Assembly (NCBI RefSeq): GCF_021655615.1
Contig: NZ_AP025245.1
Coordinates: 1,302,001 to 1,366,000 of the forward strand
DNA length: 64,000 nucleotides
DNA from: Acidianus sp. HS-5
Lineage (GTDB): Archaea > Thermoproteota > Thermoprotei_A > Sulfolobales > Sulfolobaceae
Direction: 5' to 3'
This document shows, in pieces, positions 25,168-34,609 of this stretch (within the stretch, counting starts at the first letter, position 1; every line of letters starts with the position of its first letter). The notes under the pieces were generated by a model. That model had not been told where the DNA came from. It did no database searches and worked only from the letters and a program-made list of their open reading frames with translations. The translations under genes and the position numbers were made by a program.

Positions 25168-27696
25168 ATGAAAAGTAAATCAATATACTATAAAATTCTC
25201 TTAATAGGCATAATAGTGCTATTAGGAGGAATGGTAGTCTCAGAAGCTGCTGGAGTACTTGTTCCACCTTCAGCACTGAAGCAACATGTAGTTCCTGGAA
25301 TAGAGTACTGTAAATATGGACCATATTTAGGCTCAATGATATTCTTATGGAATTATACAAATAACGATCAGATATACGAGTGCTTCCTATCAGGTAACAT
25401 ACAATTAATTAATGCTGTTCCTTCATCCGAGTTTTTAAGCTCCTGTATACTCGCATTAAAGGAATTATCTACAGTGTCGGTCTATGATGACGTCACTTAT
25501 AGCTTTCTATTTTTCCAAGTAAACTTCAAATATTATCCAGAGAATAATACGTACTTTAGATGGGCATTATCTAGCCTAATAAATCCAGAATTCGTTGAAT
25601 CTCAAATCCTATGTAATGGTTTAAAAGGAGTACCTAGTGGGTTATACATCTGTCCATCAGTATTCCCCTGCTTAGCAAGTAATTCTACCTTAATAAGTGA
25701 ACTATATAACATATATACTACTCATGAGTCATATTGTCCTAAGAGGGCTTGCCAATACTTAAAAGACGCTGGATTAGTATATAGTTCATCATTGGGAGAA
25801 TGGACATATCCTAATGGAACACCTGTTAGTATTCCAATTTATGTCCAAGAAGATTTCTATAATTGCCCTGCATGGATAGAAATGTTAAAGACTGACGCTT
25901 GCCAAATACACTTCGGCAAGAACTTAGATATAATAACATATCCACCGTCATGCCTTGTTACTGATCTACTGAGCTTAAAGTACGGATTGATAAACTTCGG
26001 ATATTTGAGCTATACAGCGCTCATTGACGATGATTACCACACATTAGGTCCTCTAGCGCCATCATGTTCGCTAAATTGTTATGTTAACTCTACAGTAAAT
26101 GCACAGTTCACAGCTGCTTATGTAAAAGACTCTAACTTGTCTCAGGCCCTAGTAAACTTAGCCAATGCATTAGTAGACTTACAGTGGGACGAACCTTGGA
26201 TAATATTAGGATGGAATACTTGTATTACTCCAGCTATAACTAATAATTATTATGGTTATGTAACATCTCCTGATGAGGGGTACACATTTACTTATACTGA
26301 TATACATGAAGGGAATACGATAACCGGAAAGATTGCAGAGTCAATGGGGACAACTGGATATGAAGCTCCAAACTTCGATATTCTATACTGTAACTTCTTC
26401 TCCTCTTCAGAGATATGGGACTTAGGAGTACCTACTCCATTGACAGTACCTCCTAATGATCCCACACCATTAGCCTTACAACCCTGTACTGCGACCTATA
26501 ATGTAGTCCCAATACACAATGTTACTGTAGAGGGACATAAGATTGTTAACGGTGAGGAAATTATATACTGCTTTGTTCATAATGCTACGTATATTAATGG
26601 CAGGCCGTTGACAGCCTTAGATTATAACTTTAGCATATGGTATTTTGACATGCCAGGCTACTGTCCTTCTAACAATCCATTAGGGCTTAACTTGAACCAT
26701 GTGTATATAGGTAATTACCTAAGCATTCCAGTTTATGTTAATTATACTGAGATAGCAAGCTACCCAATGAAGCTAATTTACGGCTCAATGCCTGGCTTAG
26801 TCTATTCCTGTGTTCCTGCAAATAATCCGTATAAATTAATATTGTACTTCAACGCTACGGGCTTCTGTCTATTAGATGCTAGTGATGAATATATTGTCCC
26901 ACCATGCTTATACCTAAATTACAAGCCTTGCCAGTATAATCCAAGCTATCCGAGTCATGTATGTCTAGCATGCAATGGAGAATTACCTGGAGGATTCCCA
27001 TGGTATATATATGAATGGAACTACTCAATAGGTGCTATAGTAAAGCCATTTGTTGGTAATTTCAGATGGAATCCGCTATCATGTACATATAATGTTACTG
27101 CAGGATCTACTGCTACTGTTACTACAAACATCAATCAAATCATAACATCTCCATATATAGTAGTCACACAAACTGGCAAGCTGATAAAGACTGCTCCTAA
27201 GCCTTGTTGCCCAATAGCAAATGCTACCGGATATGCAGAAGTTTGGGCTTACGGGTCTACAAAGCCTATAGAGAAGTTAACTCTAACTCATGTGAGTGGT
27301 AACCAATACGAGGTTAGTGTTCCAACTAGCGGATTAACGCCTAATACATTCTATGTAGTATTCATTAACGCGACTTACGAGGCTCCAGTTACAGTGGACG
27401 GCCATGTAATGATGCTTCCTCACTATGCATATAGGTGGTATGCAGTATATCCGTATTCGCCAGTTACTGTTAAGCCGACTGTTTCTCCTATATCTAACGT
27501 CACTACTATATTTAAGTGTGGATCAAAATTAACTAGCTACACTCCACCTACTCCTCCAAGTGTTGTAGTAAACTCATCGTTAGTGACATATACACCACCT
27601 GCAGCTCCTTCCGTTAGTTCTGCTGTAATAGCGATGATAGGTATTACTGTTATATTAGCATTGGTAGGAGTTGTAATTTTGATAAGGTTTAAATAA
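25168..27696 (+). CDS. Peptide-type ABC substrate-binding protein (family 5), C-terminal anchor
   Basis: From ATG 25168 the protein is 842 residues: a signal sequence (IYYKILLIGIIVLLGGMVVSEAAG), a long SBP_bac_5-like body, a Pro/Thr-rich stalk (TPPTPPSVVVNSSLVTYTPPAAPS) and a C-terminal membrane segment ending in KFK-like basic residues (IAMIGITVILALVGVVILIRFK). This architecture is known for Sulfolobales di/oligopeptide-binding proteins. It has about 28 cysteines, high for a thermophile, suggesting disulfides. It heads an operon of two permeases, two ATPases and an accessory protein. Substrate could be peptides or, as in some archaeal relatives, oligosaccharides. Confidence 0.82.
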   Translation: MKSKSIYYKILLIGIIVLLGGMVVSEAAGVLVPPSALKQHVVPGIEYCKYGPYLGSMIFLWNYTNNDQIYECFLSGNIQLINAVPSSEFLSSCILALKELSTVSVYDDVTYSFLFFQVNFKYYPENNTYFRWALSSLINPEFVESQILCNGLKGVPSGLYICPSVFPCLASNSTLISELYNIYTTHESYCPKRACQYLKDAGLVYSSSLGEWTYPNGTPVSIPIYVQEDFYNCPAWIEMLKTDACQIHFGKNLDIITYPPSCLVTDLLSLKYGLINFGYLSYTALIDDDYHTLGPLAPSCSLNCYVNSTVNAQFTAAYVKDSNLSQALVNLANALVDLQWDEPWIILGWNTCITPAITNNYYGYVTSPDEGYTFTYTDIHEGNTITGKIAESMGTTGYEAPNFDILYCNFFSSSEIWDLGVPTPLTVPPNDPTPLALQPCTATYNVVPIHNVTVEGHKIVNGEEIIYCFVHNATYINGRPLTALDYNFSIWYFDMPGYCPSNNPLGLNLNHVYIGNYLSIPVYVNYTEIASYPMKLIYGSMPGLVYSCVPANNPYKLILYFNATGFCLLDASDEYIVPPCLYLNYKPCQYNPSYPSHVCLACNGELPGGFPWYIYEWNYSIGAIVKPFVGNFRWNPLSCTYNVTAGSTATVTTNINQIITSPYIVVTQTGKLIKTAPKPCCPIANATGYAEVWAYGSTKPIEKLTLTHVSGNQYEVSVPTSGLTPNTFYVVFINATYEAPVTVDGHVMMLPHYAYRWYAVYPYSPVTVKPTVSPISNVTTIFKCGSKLTSYTPPTPPSVVVNSSLVTYTPPAAPSVSSAVIAMIGITVILALVGVVILIRFK

Positions 27697-27729
27697 AAGA
27701 TAATTCTTCATTTTTTTAGGTGTATATTT

Positions 27730-28734
27730 TTGGGTTTAGCTTCTTATTTGGCTAAAAGAGCTGTTGAAAGAGTAATATTGCTTCTTATATTTACTGCATT
27801 TGTTTGGATGTTACTTTTGGGTATACCCCAGCTAATTGGAATAAATCCTGCACTCCATTTTATTAATCCTAGTGAATTTCTTCATGCTAAAAATCCAGCA
27901 CTAGCGAGGAAATTAGCTATAGAATGCATAGATAGAGGATTAGGTCTTAATTATCCTTTAGGGGCGCAGTTCTTCGTCTATTTTGTTCAGATGTTAACGC
28001 TTAATCTAGGCGTATGCCCGGCTAATCATGTAAGTGTTGCGGCGTGCCTGCTCTCTGCTCTGCCATTTACGGTAATATTAACTATTCCTCCAGTTATATT
28101 TCAAACATTAGCCAGTATTTACCTAGGTTCTATAGCAGCTGTAAAGAGGAATACGAAAACAGACGTTGCTATAATGAATTACTTTATAGCAGATTATAAT
28201 TTGCCGATCTTTGTAGTTACTCTATTACTATGGCTGGCATTTGCAGTAATCCTTAAGGTTTACCCTATTTCTGTGTATAATCAAGTTCATGATTGGACTA
28301 ACATAGTAACTGATTTGAAGGTATTCTGGTTACCTTGGATTATTTTGACTTTTATCTACGGATTTTCGACTAGGGGTATACTAATGAGGAATTCTATGGT
28401 AGAAAACTTAGACTCTGATTTCATAAAATATGAAAGACTAGCCGGCTTAAAGGAGAGGATTGTGAGAGCTCATGCCAGGAGGGTCTCAATAATTCCCGTA
28501 ATAGTTAGGACTGCAATAGACCTTGCTTTCGCAATATCTGGCGATTTCTTCCTGGAGGTGTATTTTGGCATTCCAGGCTTGGGATATAAACTATTCTATG
28601 CGGCGTTGGGAGACCAAATAAAGATACTTTTAGGCTCGACTTTTGTATTAACTTTATACGCTGTTATGTTACTTTATTTTGTGGATGTAGTGGAATTCAT
28701 AATAGACCCTAGAGCAAGGAGGTCGATAAAATGA
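27730..28734 (+). CDS. Peptide-type ABC permease, DppB-like
   Basis: The 334-residue protein starts at TTG 27730, eight bases after an AGGTG Shine-Dalgarno at 27718-27722. It has six membrane segments. The N-terminal pattern (LASYLAKRAVERVILLLIFTAFVWMLLLGIPQLIG) and the C-terminal EAA loop with FFLEVYFGIPGLGYKLFYAAL are those of DppB/OppB. It forms the membrane pore with the next gene, whose start overlaps its stop by four bases. The periplasmic-side loop after TM1 is rich in Cys and His (ALARKLAIECIDRGLGLNYP). Confidence 0.88.
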   Translation: MGLASYLAKRAVERVILLLIFTAFVWMLLLGIPQLIGINPALHFINPSEFLHAKNPALARKLAIECIDRGLGLNYPLGAQFFVYFVQMLTLNLGVCPANHVSVAACLLSALPFTVILTIPPVIFQTLASIYLGSIAAVKRNTKTDVAIMNYFIADYNLPIFVVTLLLWLAFAVILKVYPISVYNQVHDWTNIVTDLKVFWLPWIILTFIYGFSTRGILMRNSMVENLDSDFIKYERLAGLKERIVRAHARRVSIIPVIVRTAIDLAFAISGDFFLEVYFGIPGLGYKLFYAALGDQIKILLGSTFVLTLYAVMLLYFVDVVEFIIDPRARRSIK

Positions 28735-30362
28735 ACTTTAGAAATATTAAAAGAACCTTTAAGGAATTATTTAAAACGTGGCAATTTTTGCTAGCATTTA
28801 TTATATTAGTAGGTCTAACTATAACCGTCGTAGCCGGTAGTTTGGCATATGCAAAGTGCTGTCCTTATAATTCTCATTATTATTATGCCGCTGCTCCATT
28901 TGCCAGACCATCATGGGCTACACTGTTTTGTGGAAATTTACCTCCAGATATTAAAGTTCCCTCAGATTATAATTTAATTGCGGCAAAGTGTCCGGGTGTA
29001 ATATCATATTGGAATCTAAGAAATGAAACAATAAATGGAGATAAAATAGAAATCATATGGAACTCTACTTTCGGTCCATATAATGAGACGTCGTTCAGTA
29101 AAAATCTGATAAGCTTTGGTAATACTGGACACGGTAGTATAGAGATTAAAATTATTGGTAATAAACCGGTAAACGTTACATTATATCACAATTTTGATTA
29201 CACTTACAAGTTACCTTGTCATTATAATTTTTATGTAATGCAATATAGCGTATATTCTAATACTTCACAACCTTATTTTATATTAGGTAAAATTACTGGT
29301 TCTAACGGTAAGTCAATCTGCGTATTGCTACAAGGTACTGGATTTCCCCCATTTGCCAATCATAATATTATATGTTATGTCATTCATGCTTCGACATATT
29401 TTCAAATAAAAGGAGGACAATGGAACTACTTCCAAGCAGGAAGTAACGTTCCAGCTTTTACTCCTTATAGTTATACGTTACCGAAGAACGAGACTGCTTT
29501 CGCAAGCTATTATATGATCAAGGATCTATTTACTAAGGATGGTACTTATAATGTTACATATACAGTAATGTATTATCCCACGGGAGGTAAAGATTGCGTT
29601 ACAATTTATCTATCTGACGTTTATTTCGAATTCCTAGGAAGTGTTTATGGTGTACTTGGAACATGTGCTAACGGCGGGAACATATTCGCATTATTTGTTA
29701 AAGGAGGCGTATTTGATCTTGAATTGGCAGCTTTGGCAGGTTTGGCAATAGTTGCTATAGGAGCTGTAGTAGGAATTCTGGCAGGATATTACGGTGGAAT
29801 AAGAGATATGACATTAGTTTCTATTACAGACTTTGTACTTTTGTTACCTGGGTTAATAGTAATACTTTTGATAGTAGCGGCTCTAGATCTCTATGATCCA
29901 AAATTCCTTAGCGCAGATAGGGCTTTTATATTAGCTGGAATAATAACTGTTCTGTCTTGGCCAATAACTGCTAGAGTAATTAGGGGAGAGGCATACGTCA
30001 ATAGATCTAAACCGTTTATAGAGGCATCCAGAGCTTTAGGAGAGACTAACTTTCAGATCTTGAGAAAGCATATGTTCCCTAATTTGCTACCTATTATATT
30101 TGCTCAGTTAACTTTAGATGTTACAGCAGTAATCTTTACGGAAAGTACTCTGGACTTTTTAGGGATAGGAATTCCGACATACGAATTCCCTACATGGGGT
30201 AACATGTTAGGTTTAGCTAATAATTATGCGGCAGCAGCTCCAGCTCATGCATGGTGGTGGGTGATTCCTCCATCGATAGCCTTAATTCTGTTAGGTGTAT
30301 CATTATTTTACTTGGGAGAGGCAATTTTGGAGAGATTTAGAGTAAAAACGGGTGTTAGTTAG
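28731..30362 (+). CDS. Peptide-type ABC permease, DppC-like with large external domain
   Basis: The 543-residue protein is much longer than the usual 300-residue DppC. After TM1 (WQFLLAFIILVGLTITVVAGSLAYA) comes an extracytoplasmic insert of roughly 280 residues with Cys (KCCPYN, LFCGNLPP, ICVLLQG) and many sequons, before the ordinary permease core (LELAALAGLAIVAIGAVVGILAGYYGG). The coupling loop is EASRALGETNFQILRKHMFPNLLPII, and FTESTLDFLGIGIP is also typical. It pairs with the DppB-like subunit. The insert may contact the binding protein or the S-layer; this is inference. Stop and next start are separated by two bases. Confidence 0.85.
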   Translation: MNFRNIKRTFKELFKTWQFLLAFIILVGLTITVVAGSLAYAKCCPYNSHYYYAAAPFARPSWATLFCGNLPPDIKVPSDYNLIAAKCPGVISYWNLRNETINGDKIEIIWNSTFGPYNETSFSKNLISFGNTGHGSIEIKIIGNKPVNVTLYHNFDYTYKLPCHYNFYVMQYSVYSNTSQPYFILGKITGSNGKSICVLLQGTGFPPFANHNIICYVIHASTYFQIKGGQWNYFQAGSNVPAFTPYSYTLPKNETAFASYYMIKDLFTKDGTYNVTYTVMYYPTGGKDCVTIYLSDVYFEFLGSVYGVLGTCANGGNIFALFVKGGVFDLELAALAGLAIVAIGAVVGILAGYYGGIRDMTLVSITDFVLLLPGLIVILLIVAALDLYDPKFLSADRAFILAGIITVLSWPITARVIRGEAYVNRSKPFIEASRALGETNFQILRKHMFPNLLPIIFAQLTLDVTAVIFTESTLDFLGIGIPTYEFPTWGNMLGLANNYAAAAPAHAWWWVIPPSIALILLGVSLFYLGEAILERFRVKTGVS

Positions 30363-30364
30363 CA

Positions 30365-31327
30365 ATGCTTCAAGTAGATAATATATATGTTAAGTATAAA
30401 TTGGGCAAAAATGTAAAGATTAACGCGCTGAATGGGGTGAGTTTTTCCTTAGATAAGGGAGACGTTTTAGGAATAATAGGTGAAACCGGTTCTGGAAAGA
30501 CTACATTAGCCAGCACAATTATGAGAATATTGCCAGACACTGCAGAAATTAAGGGAAGGACAGTTCTGGATAATCTTGATCTTTTATCGATTAATAAAAA
30601 CGAATTTAGGACAAAAATAAGATGGGAGAAGATTTCTATTATACCGCAATATTCAATGAATGCACTCAACCCTATAAAGAGAGTAGGAAAGGAACTCACT
30701 GAAATAATTATGGAGCATGAGAACGTGAACGAAGAGGAAGCAGTTAATAGAGTTCTTTCTCTATTTAAAGACCTTAATCTACCGGAGGAAGTCTTCTTTA
30801 AGTATCCGGATGAGCTTTCTGGCGGTCAGAGGCAGAGGGTAGTAATTGCTTCTGCGTTATTGTTGAACCCGGAGGTAGTAATTGCAGACGAGCCTACTAC
30901 TGCCCTGGATGTGATAAACCAAGCTAGAGTACTTAACTTACTGAGGAATAAGGTAATTAATGCTTCCAGGATATTGATTTACATAACTCATGATATTGCG
31001 GTTGTTGCAGGACTTGCGAATAAATTAATGACGTTATATGCTGGTAAAATAATGGAGATAGGTAATAGTGAGAAAATGTTTAAGAACCCTCTCCACCCTT
31101 ACACTCAAGGTCTACTTTCTTCAGTCCCAGATATCAGTAATGGGAAGCCCACTCAAATAGGTTATATTAAAGGAGACCCTCCAGATTTAACAAAAGAGAT
31201 CAAAGGTTGTCCTTTTTATCCTAGATGTCCATTAGCAATGGAAGCATGCAAGGAGAGCTTTCCGGAACCCGTTCAAGTCGATGATAGGTTGGTTTATTGC
31301 TACGCGGTGAGGAAAGATGTTAGGTGA
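30365..31327 (+). CDS. Peptide ABC transporter ATPase, DppD-like
   Basis: The 320-residue ATPase has Walker A GETGSGKTT, Q-loop SIIPQYSMNALNPIKRVGKEL, signature LSGGQRQRVVIASALL, Walker B EVVIADEPTTALD and the switch His in YITHDIAVVAG. The C-terminal oligopeptide-type extension has clustered cysteines in CPFYPRCPLAMEAC, the expected [4Fe-4S]-like or metal-binding motif of the OppD/DppD group. It works as a heterodimer with the next ATPase, which overlaps it by 11 bases. Confidence 0.93.
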   Translation: MLQVDNIYVKYKLGKNVKINALNGVSFSLDKGDVLGIIGETGSGKTTLASTIMRILPDTAEIKGRTVLDNLDLLSINKNEFRTKIRWEKISIIPQYSMNALNPIKRVGKELTEIIMEHENVNEEEAVNRVLSLFKDLNLPEEVFFKYPDELSGGQRQRVVIASALLLNPEVVIADEPTTALDVINQARVLNLLRNKVINASRILIYITHDIAVVAGLANKLMTLYAGKIMEIGNSEKMFKNPLHPYTQGLLSSVPDISNGKPTQIGYIKGDPPDLTKEIKGCPFYPRCPLAMEACKESFPEPVQVDDRLVYCYAVRKDVR

Positions 31328-32318
31328 AGATCTTTTAAGTAAATTAAATTTTGAACACGGAATAATTAATGTGGAGAATTTATGGATAAAGTATCCTTTA
31401 AGTAGAGGAATATTCAGTAAAGTTTATCTTTATGCGGTAAATGGAGTTTCCTTCTCTATACAGTCAGGAGAAATCTTAGGATTAATAGGAGAAAGCGGAT
31501 CTGGTAAAACTACTTTAGGTAGAGGAGTTCTAAAACTTTTGGACATTGAGGAAGGAAAGGTATTCTGGGGGAATATAGATGTTACCAAATTAAAGGAGAG
31601 CAAACTGAGAAAGCTAAGAAGGTATTTCCAATTAATACAACAAGATCCCTATGGAGCTTTAGATCCAAGAATGAGAATATACGATGCGGTAGCTGAAGGA
31701 CTGAGAGTTCACAAGTTAGTACATAGCAGGGAAGAAGAAGAGGAAATAGTATATAGAGCATTAGAACAAGTTAAGCTAACACCCCCAGAGGCTTTCGCAT
31801 ATAAAATGCCGGATGAGCTTTCTGGTGGTCAGAGGCAGAGGGTAGTAATTGCTAGAGCGCTAGTTCTAAAACCAAAGTTTATGGTAGCTGACGAGCCAAT
31901 ATCCATGTTAGATGCATCTACTAGAGGCCAGATTTTGGAAATTCTCAATAATGCAAGGTCTGAAAATAATCTTTCCATCTTATTTATAACTCACGATATT
32001 GCCATAGCGAGCTATATTTCAAATAAAATAATGGTTTTGTATAGCGGAAAAGTCGTGGAAATATCTTCATCAGAAGAAATCATAAAAAACCCAATGCATC
32101 CTTATACGCAAGCTTTAATTGAGGCTATACCTAGGCCTGATCCTAATGCAAAAGTTCCCGAACCAAAGATTAAGGGGGAAGTCGTGCCGCTTTTAGATAA
32201 ACCTAAGGGTTGTGTATTCTATAATAGATGTCCTTTTGCGATGCCAGTATGCAAGGAGAAGGAGCCTGAGTTAAAGGAAGTGAAAAGTGGTCATTATGTT
32301 GCGTGTCATCTTTATTAG
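31317..32318 (+). CDS. Peptide ABC transporter ATPase, DppF-like
   Basis: The 333-residue ATPase has Walker A GESGSGKTT, Q-loop LIQQDPYGALDPRMRIYDAV, signature LSGGQRQRVVIARAL, Walker B KFMVADEPISMLDA and the switch His in FITHDIAIASY. It ends with the OppF-type CVFYNRCPFAMPVC cysteine motif. It heterodimerises with the DppD-like ATPase to drive the two permeases. A short overlap with the following accessory gene suggests that gene belongs to the operon. Confidence 0.93.
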   Translation: MLGEDLLSKLNFEHGIINVENLWIKYPLSRGIFSKVYLYAVNGVSFSIQSGEILGLIGESGSGKTTLGRGVLKLLDIEEGKVFWGNIDVTKLKESKLRKLRRYFQLIQQDPYGALDPRMRIYDAVAEGLRVHKLVHSREEEEEIVYRALEQVKLTPPEAFAYKMPDELSGGQRQRVVIARALVLKPKFMVADEPISMLDASTRGQILEILNNARSENNLSILFITHDIAIASYISNKIMVLYSGKVVEISSSEEIIKNPMHPYTQALIEAIPRPDPNAKVPEPKIKGEVVPLLDKPKGCVFYNRCPFAMPVCKEKEPELKEVKSGHYVACHLY

Positions 32319-33057
32319 TCTGATAATTATATTTTTGGCAACACAGGCTTATTTTTCATTTGCTGTAAATTATAGTGGAACTTATGAAGTTCATTATTTA
32401 GTTACAACGTATTTTAATGCTCACGGTAACGCTAATATAAAGGTTAACGGGCAAAATATAAGTGTAGATGAAAATTATGTAATTTGCAATAAATCTTTAG
32501 AAAAAGCCGCTTCAGCAATAAACCCTAATATATCTGTTTTATTCAATGAGCATCTTTATAATTCTTACTATTACACGTTTTCCTGCAATGGGAGTAAGAT
32601 ATGTTTGAAATTCTATTTTACAAACTCCTCTGAGCTACTTATACCCTATTATCTTCCTATAAATCTGAAGAATGGCAGTTATAAATTAACAATTGTAAAT
32701 GAAAATATTACCAGTGGTAGGATCGTTCAATATAATGCTACTGCTTCCGTGGTTTATAGGGGAAAGATTATTAATATTACAATAAACGCCTTATGTGAGA
32801 ATCCCTTACATTTCTATTATATTCATGGGTATTATGCATATAATAAGACTAATAATTTTTTACAGTCGTATGAGAATATATTTAGCGGAAGAGTTAGTGG
32901 AAAACATGGTCCTCTAGACTTTGTGGATACTCTATACTTAAGTAGATCGTATGTAACTCACGTATCTACAATAAATACAGATTACATAATAGTAGGTGGA
33001 ATTGTAGTGGTAGTACTCTTATTAGCTGTGCTACTTATGAAAAGAAGGAAGAAATGA
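32296..33057 (+). CDS. Exported membrane-anchored protein linked to the peptide ABC operon
   Basis: ATG at 32296 lies inside the DppF-like gene (overlap 23 bases; GTG 32287 is possible). The 253-residue product has a signal peptide (MLRVIFISLIIIFLATQAYFSFA), an extracytoplasmic domain rich in Tyr, Asn and sequons, and a C-terminal membrane segment (TDYIIVGGIVVVVLLLAVLLM) with a KRRKK stop-transfer tail. The overlap with the ATPase gene says it is made with the transporter, possibly as an accessory surface subunit. No family recognised. Confidence 0.68.
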   Translation: MLRVIFISLIIIFLATQAYFSFAVNYSGTYEVHYLVTTYFNAHGNANIKVNGQNISVDENYVICNKSLEKAASAINPNISVLFNEHLYNSYYYTFSCNGSKICLKFYFTNSSELLIPYYLPINLKNGSYKLTIVNENITSGRIVQYNATASVVYRGKIINITINALCENPLHFYYIHGYYAYNKTNNFLQSYENIFSGRVSGKHGPLDFVDTLYLSRSYVTHVSTINTDYIIVGGIVVVVLLLAVLLMKRRKK

Positions 33058-33675
33058 TTATCCCTTTAATTCTTCTAAAGGTTTATGTTCTCTTTTTTCG
33101 TATATCAACAAGGACGAAATTACTACCAATCCTAGCACGTCCAGAAAGACGCTCGCTTCAACTAAAAGCGGTAAAGGTATTATAAATAGCCCTAACATCA
33201 CTATACCGTTTTCTTCCTCAATGTAACCTATGATTTGTGCGGGAGTTGAATTCCTAGATGTTATTAAATATAGTCCTTGGAAAAAGAGAGCTAAAGGAAA
33301 GATAACTTGTTGAGGGAGTATCTTACCTATTACGAACTCGTAAATTGTGATAATAGCTACAAAGAAGAATGCCAAATCAATTACTAAAAGTGACGCTACC
33401 CCTTTTATCTTTTCTCTCTCTCCGAACTTATTACCGAGCATTTTAAGCAGAACATACGGGGTAATTACACCCCTAAGTACTGCAACTAACACCGCGAGGA
33501 TAAAATAGTCGAACACTCCTGTAACTATTCCTAAAAATGTGGATAGTAATGCTAAAATTATTGATTGAATTCCACTCATCCTCACTAAGGGCTTATAGTA
33601 AGCCTGTCCTTGGATGTAAAAGGCGGTAATTATTACTGTTACTGAAATTAAATCGACGATCTCCTCTTTAATCAT
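33058..33675 (-). CDS. HyfE-like membrane subunit of the Ehr-type complex
   Basis: This 205-residue protein with about 6-7 membrane helices fits HyfE, a hydrogenase-4 membrane subunit whose N-terminal helices resemble NuoK. A charged residue in a helix (GVFDYFILAVLVAVLRGVITPYVLLKMLG) is typical. It is the last gene of a six-gene minus-strand operon, and its start overlaps the NuoH-like gene by eight bases. It would form part of the proton-conducting arm. It ends next to the convergent accessory gene of the peptide ABC operon, with no spacing. Confidence 0.75.
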   Translation of the reverse strand: MIKEEIVDLISVTVIITAFYIQGQAYYKPLVRMSGIQSIILALLSTFLGIVTGVFDYFILAVLVAVLRGVITPYVLLKMLGNKFGEREKIKGVASLLVIDLAFFFVAIITIYEFVIGKILPQQVIFPLALFFQGLYLITSRNSTPAQIIGYIEEENGIVMLGLFIIPLPLLVEASVFLDVLGLVVISSLLIYEKREHKPLEELKG

Positions 33676-34609
33676 ATTCTATCACCGAGAAAATTAATGA
33701 TAAAATAGAAACGACGAAGGCAACTGCCAGAAAATCTTGAACTTTATACAGCCTTAGTTTTGATAGTGAAGTATCAATAATTACGGCAATGAAGATGAGT
33801 AACATCCATTTTAGGAACATTATTCCTAAATCTTCTACTGCACCTAAAATTCCGGTCTGTAGGCCCCAAGGTAATATAAATACGTTGAGCAAAACGGAAC
33901 CTAGTAGGTACTGCTTCATATAACCTCCCCACTTTAGTAATGCAAGCAGTTTTCCGCTATATTCGTAAGTTAGTGCGTCGTCTATCATGCCCATTTCAGC
34001 TAAGCCTGAACTTTCAACTGGTAATTTTCCAGTTTCAAACAACCATAGCATGAAAAACGCTACTGACGCAAATACGTGATCTAAAGCAAGGTAGTACATG
34101 GGTTTTTCAGCAAACTCCAGCTCTATGTAGGGATTGTTAGTTCCAGTAATTAGTGCGACTGCAAAGAATACTGTAATTAGGGTAGCTTCTCCCAAAAAGT
34201 TGAAAGAGAGTGCCCTAGAAGTACCGAGGGCTACAAAATTACTCCCGGAGTCCATTGCTGAGGCTATCTTTAAAAATGCCGCTAAGGAGAAGAGTAACGC
34301 TCCTCCTAGAAAGTCAACAGTAGGGGTAAATATTACTGGCTGTGGGTAAACTACAGGTATGACGAAAGATATCAAAACGTAAATTGAGAATATTATGTAG
34401 GGTGAATAGATAAATACTGCAGAAGCGTTAACTGAAACTACGCTCTCTTTCTTTAGTAATTTTATAATATCGTAGTATGGTTGGAATATGCTCTGTCCTT
34501 TTCTAGTCGATATATTAGCTTTTAATTTATCTAGGATTCCTGCGTAAAGTGGAGAAAGTAAAATCACTCCTAAAACTTGAACTGCTGTTTCTATTATTAC
34601 CTCAATCAT
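33668..34609 (-). CDS. NuoH/HyfC-like membrane subunit of the Ehr-type complex
   Basis: The 313-residue, about eight-helix protein has the NuoH/HyfC hallmarks: LSPLYAGILDKLKANISTRKGQSIFQPYYDIIKLLKKESV near the N-terminus and a long loop with LDHVFASVAFFMLWLFETGKLPVESSGLAEMGMIDDALTYEYSGKLLAL, containing the acidic residues thought to transmit coupling energy. In complex I and group 4 hydrogenases this subunit anchors the soluble module to the membrane arm. Its start overlaps the upstream gene's stop (ATGA), with a GGTGAT Shine-Dalgarno just before. Confidence 0.88.
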   Translation of the reverse strand: MIEVIIETAVQVLGVILLSPLYAGILDKLKANISTRKGQSIFQPYYDIIKLLKKESVVSVNASAVFIYSPYIIFSIYVLISFVIPVVYPQPVIFTPTVDFLGGALLFSLAAFLKIASAMDSGSNFVALGTSRALSFNFLGEATLITVFFAVALITGTNNPYIELEFAEKPMYYLALDHVFASVAFFMLWLFETGKLPVESSGLAEMGMIDDALTYEYSGKLLALLKWGGYMKQYLLGSVLLNVFILPWGLQTGILGAVEDLGIMFLKWMLLIFIAVIIDTSLSKLRLYKVQDFLAVAFVVSILSLIFSVIEYD

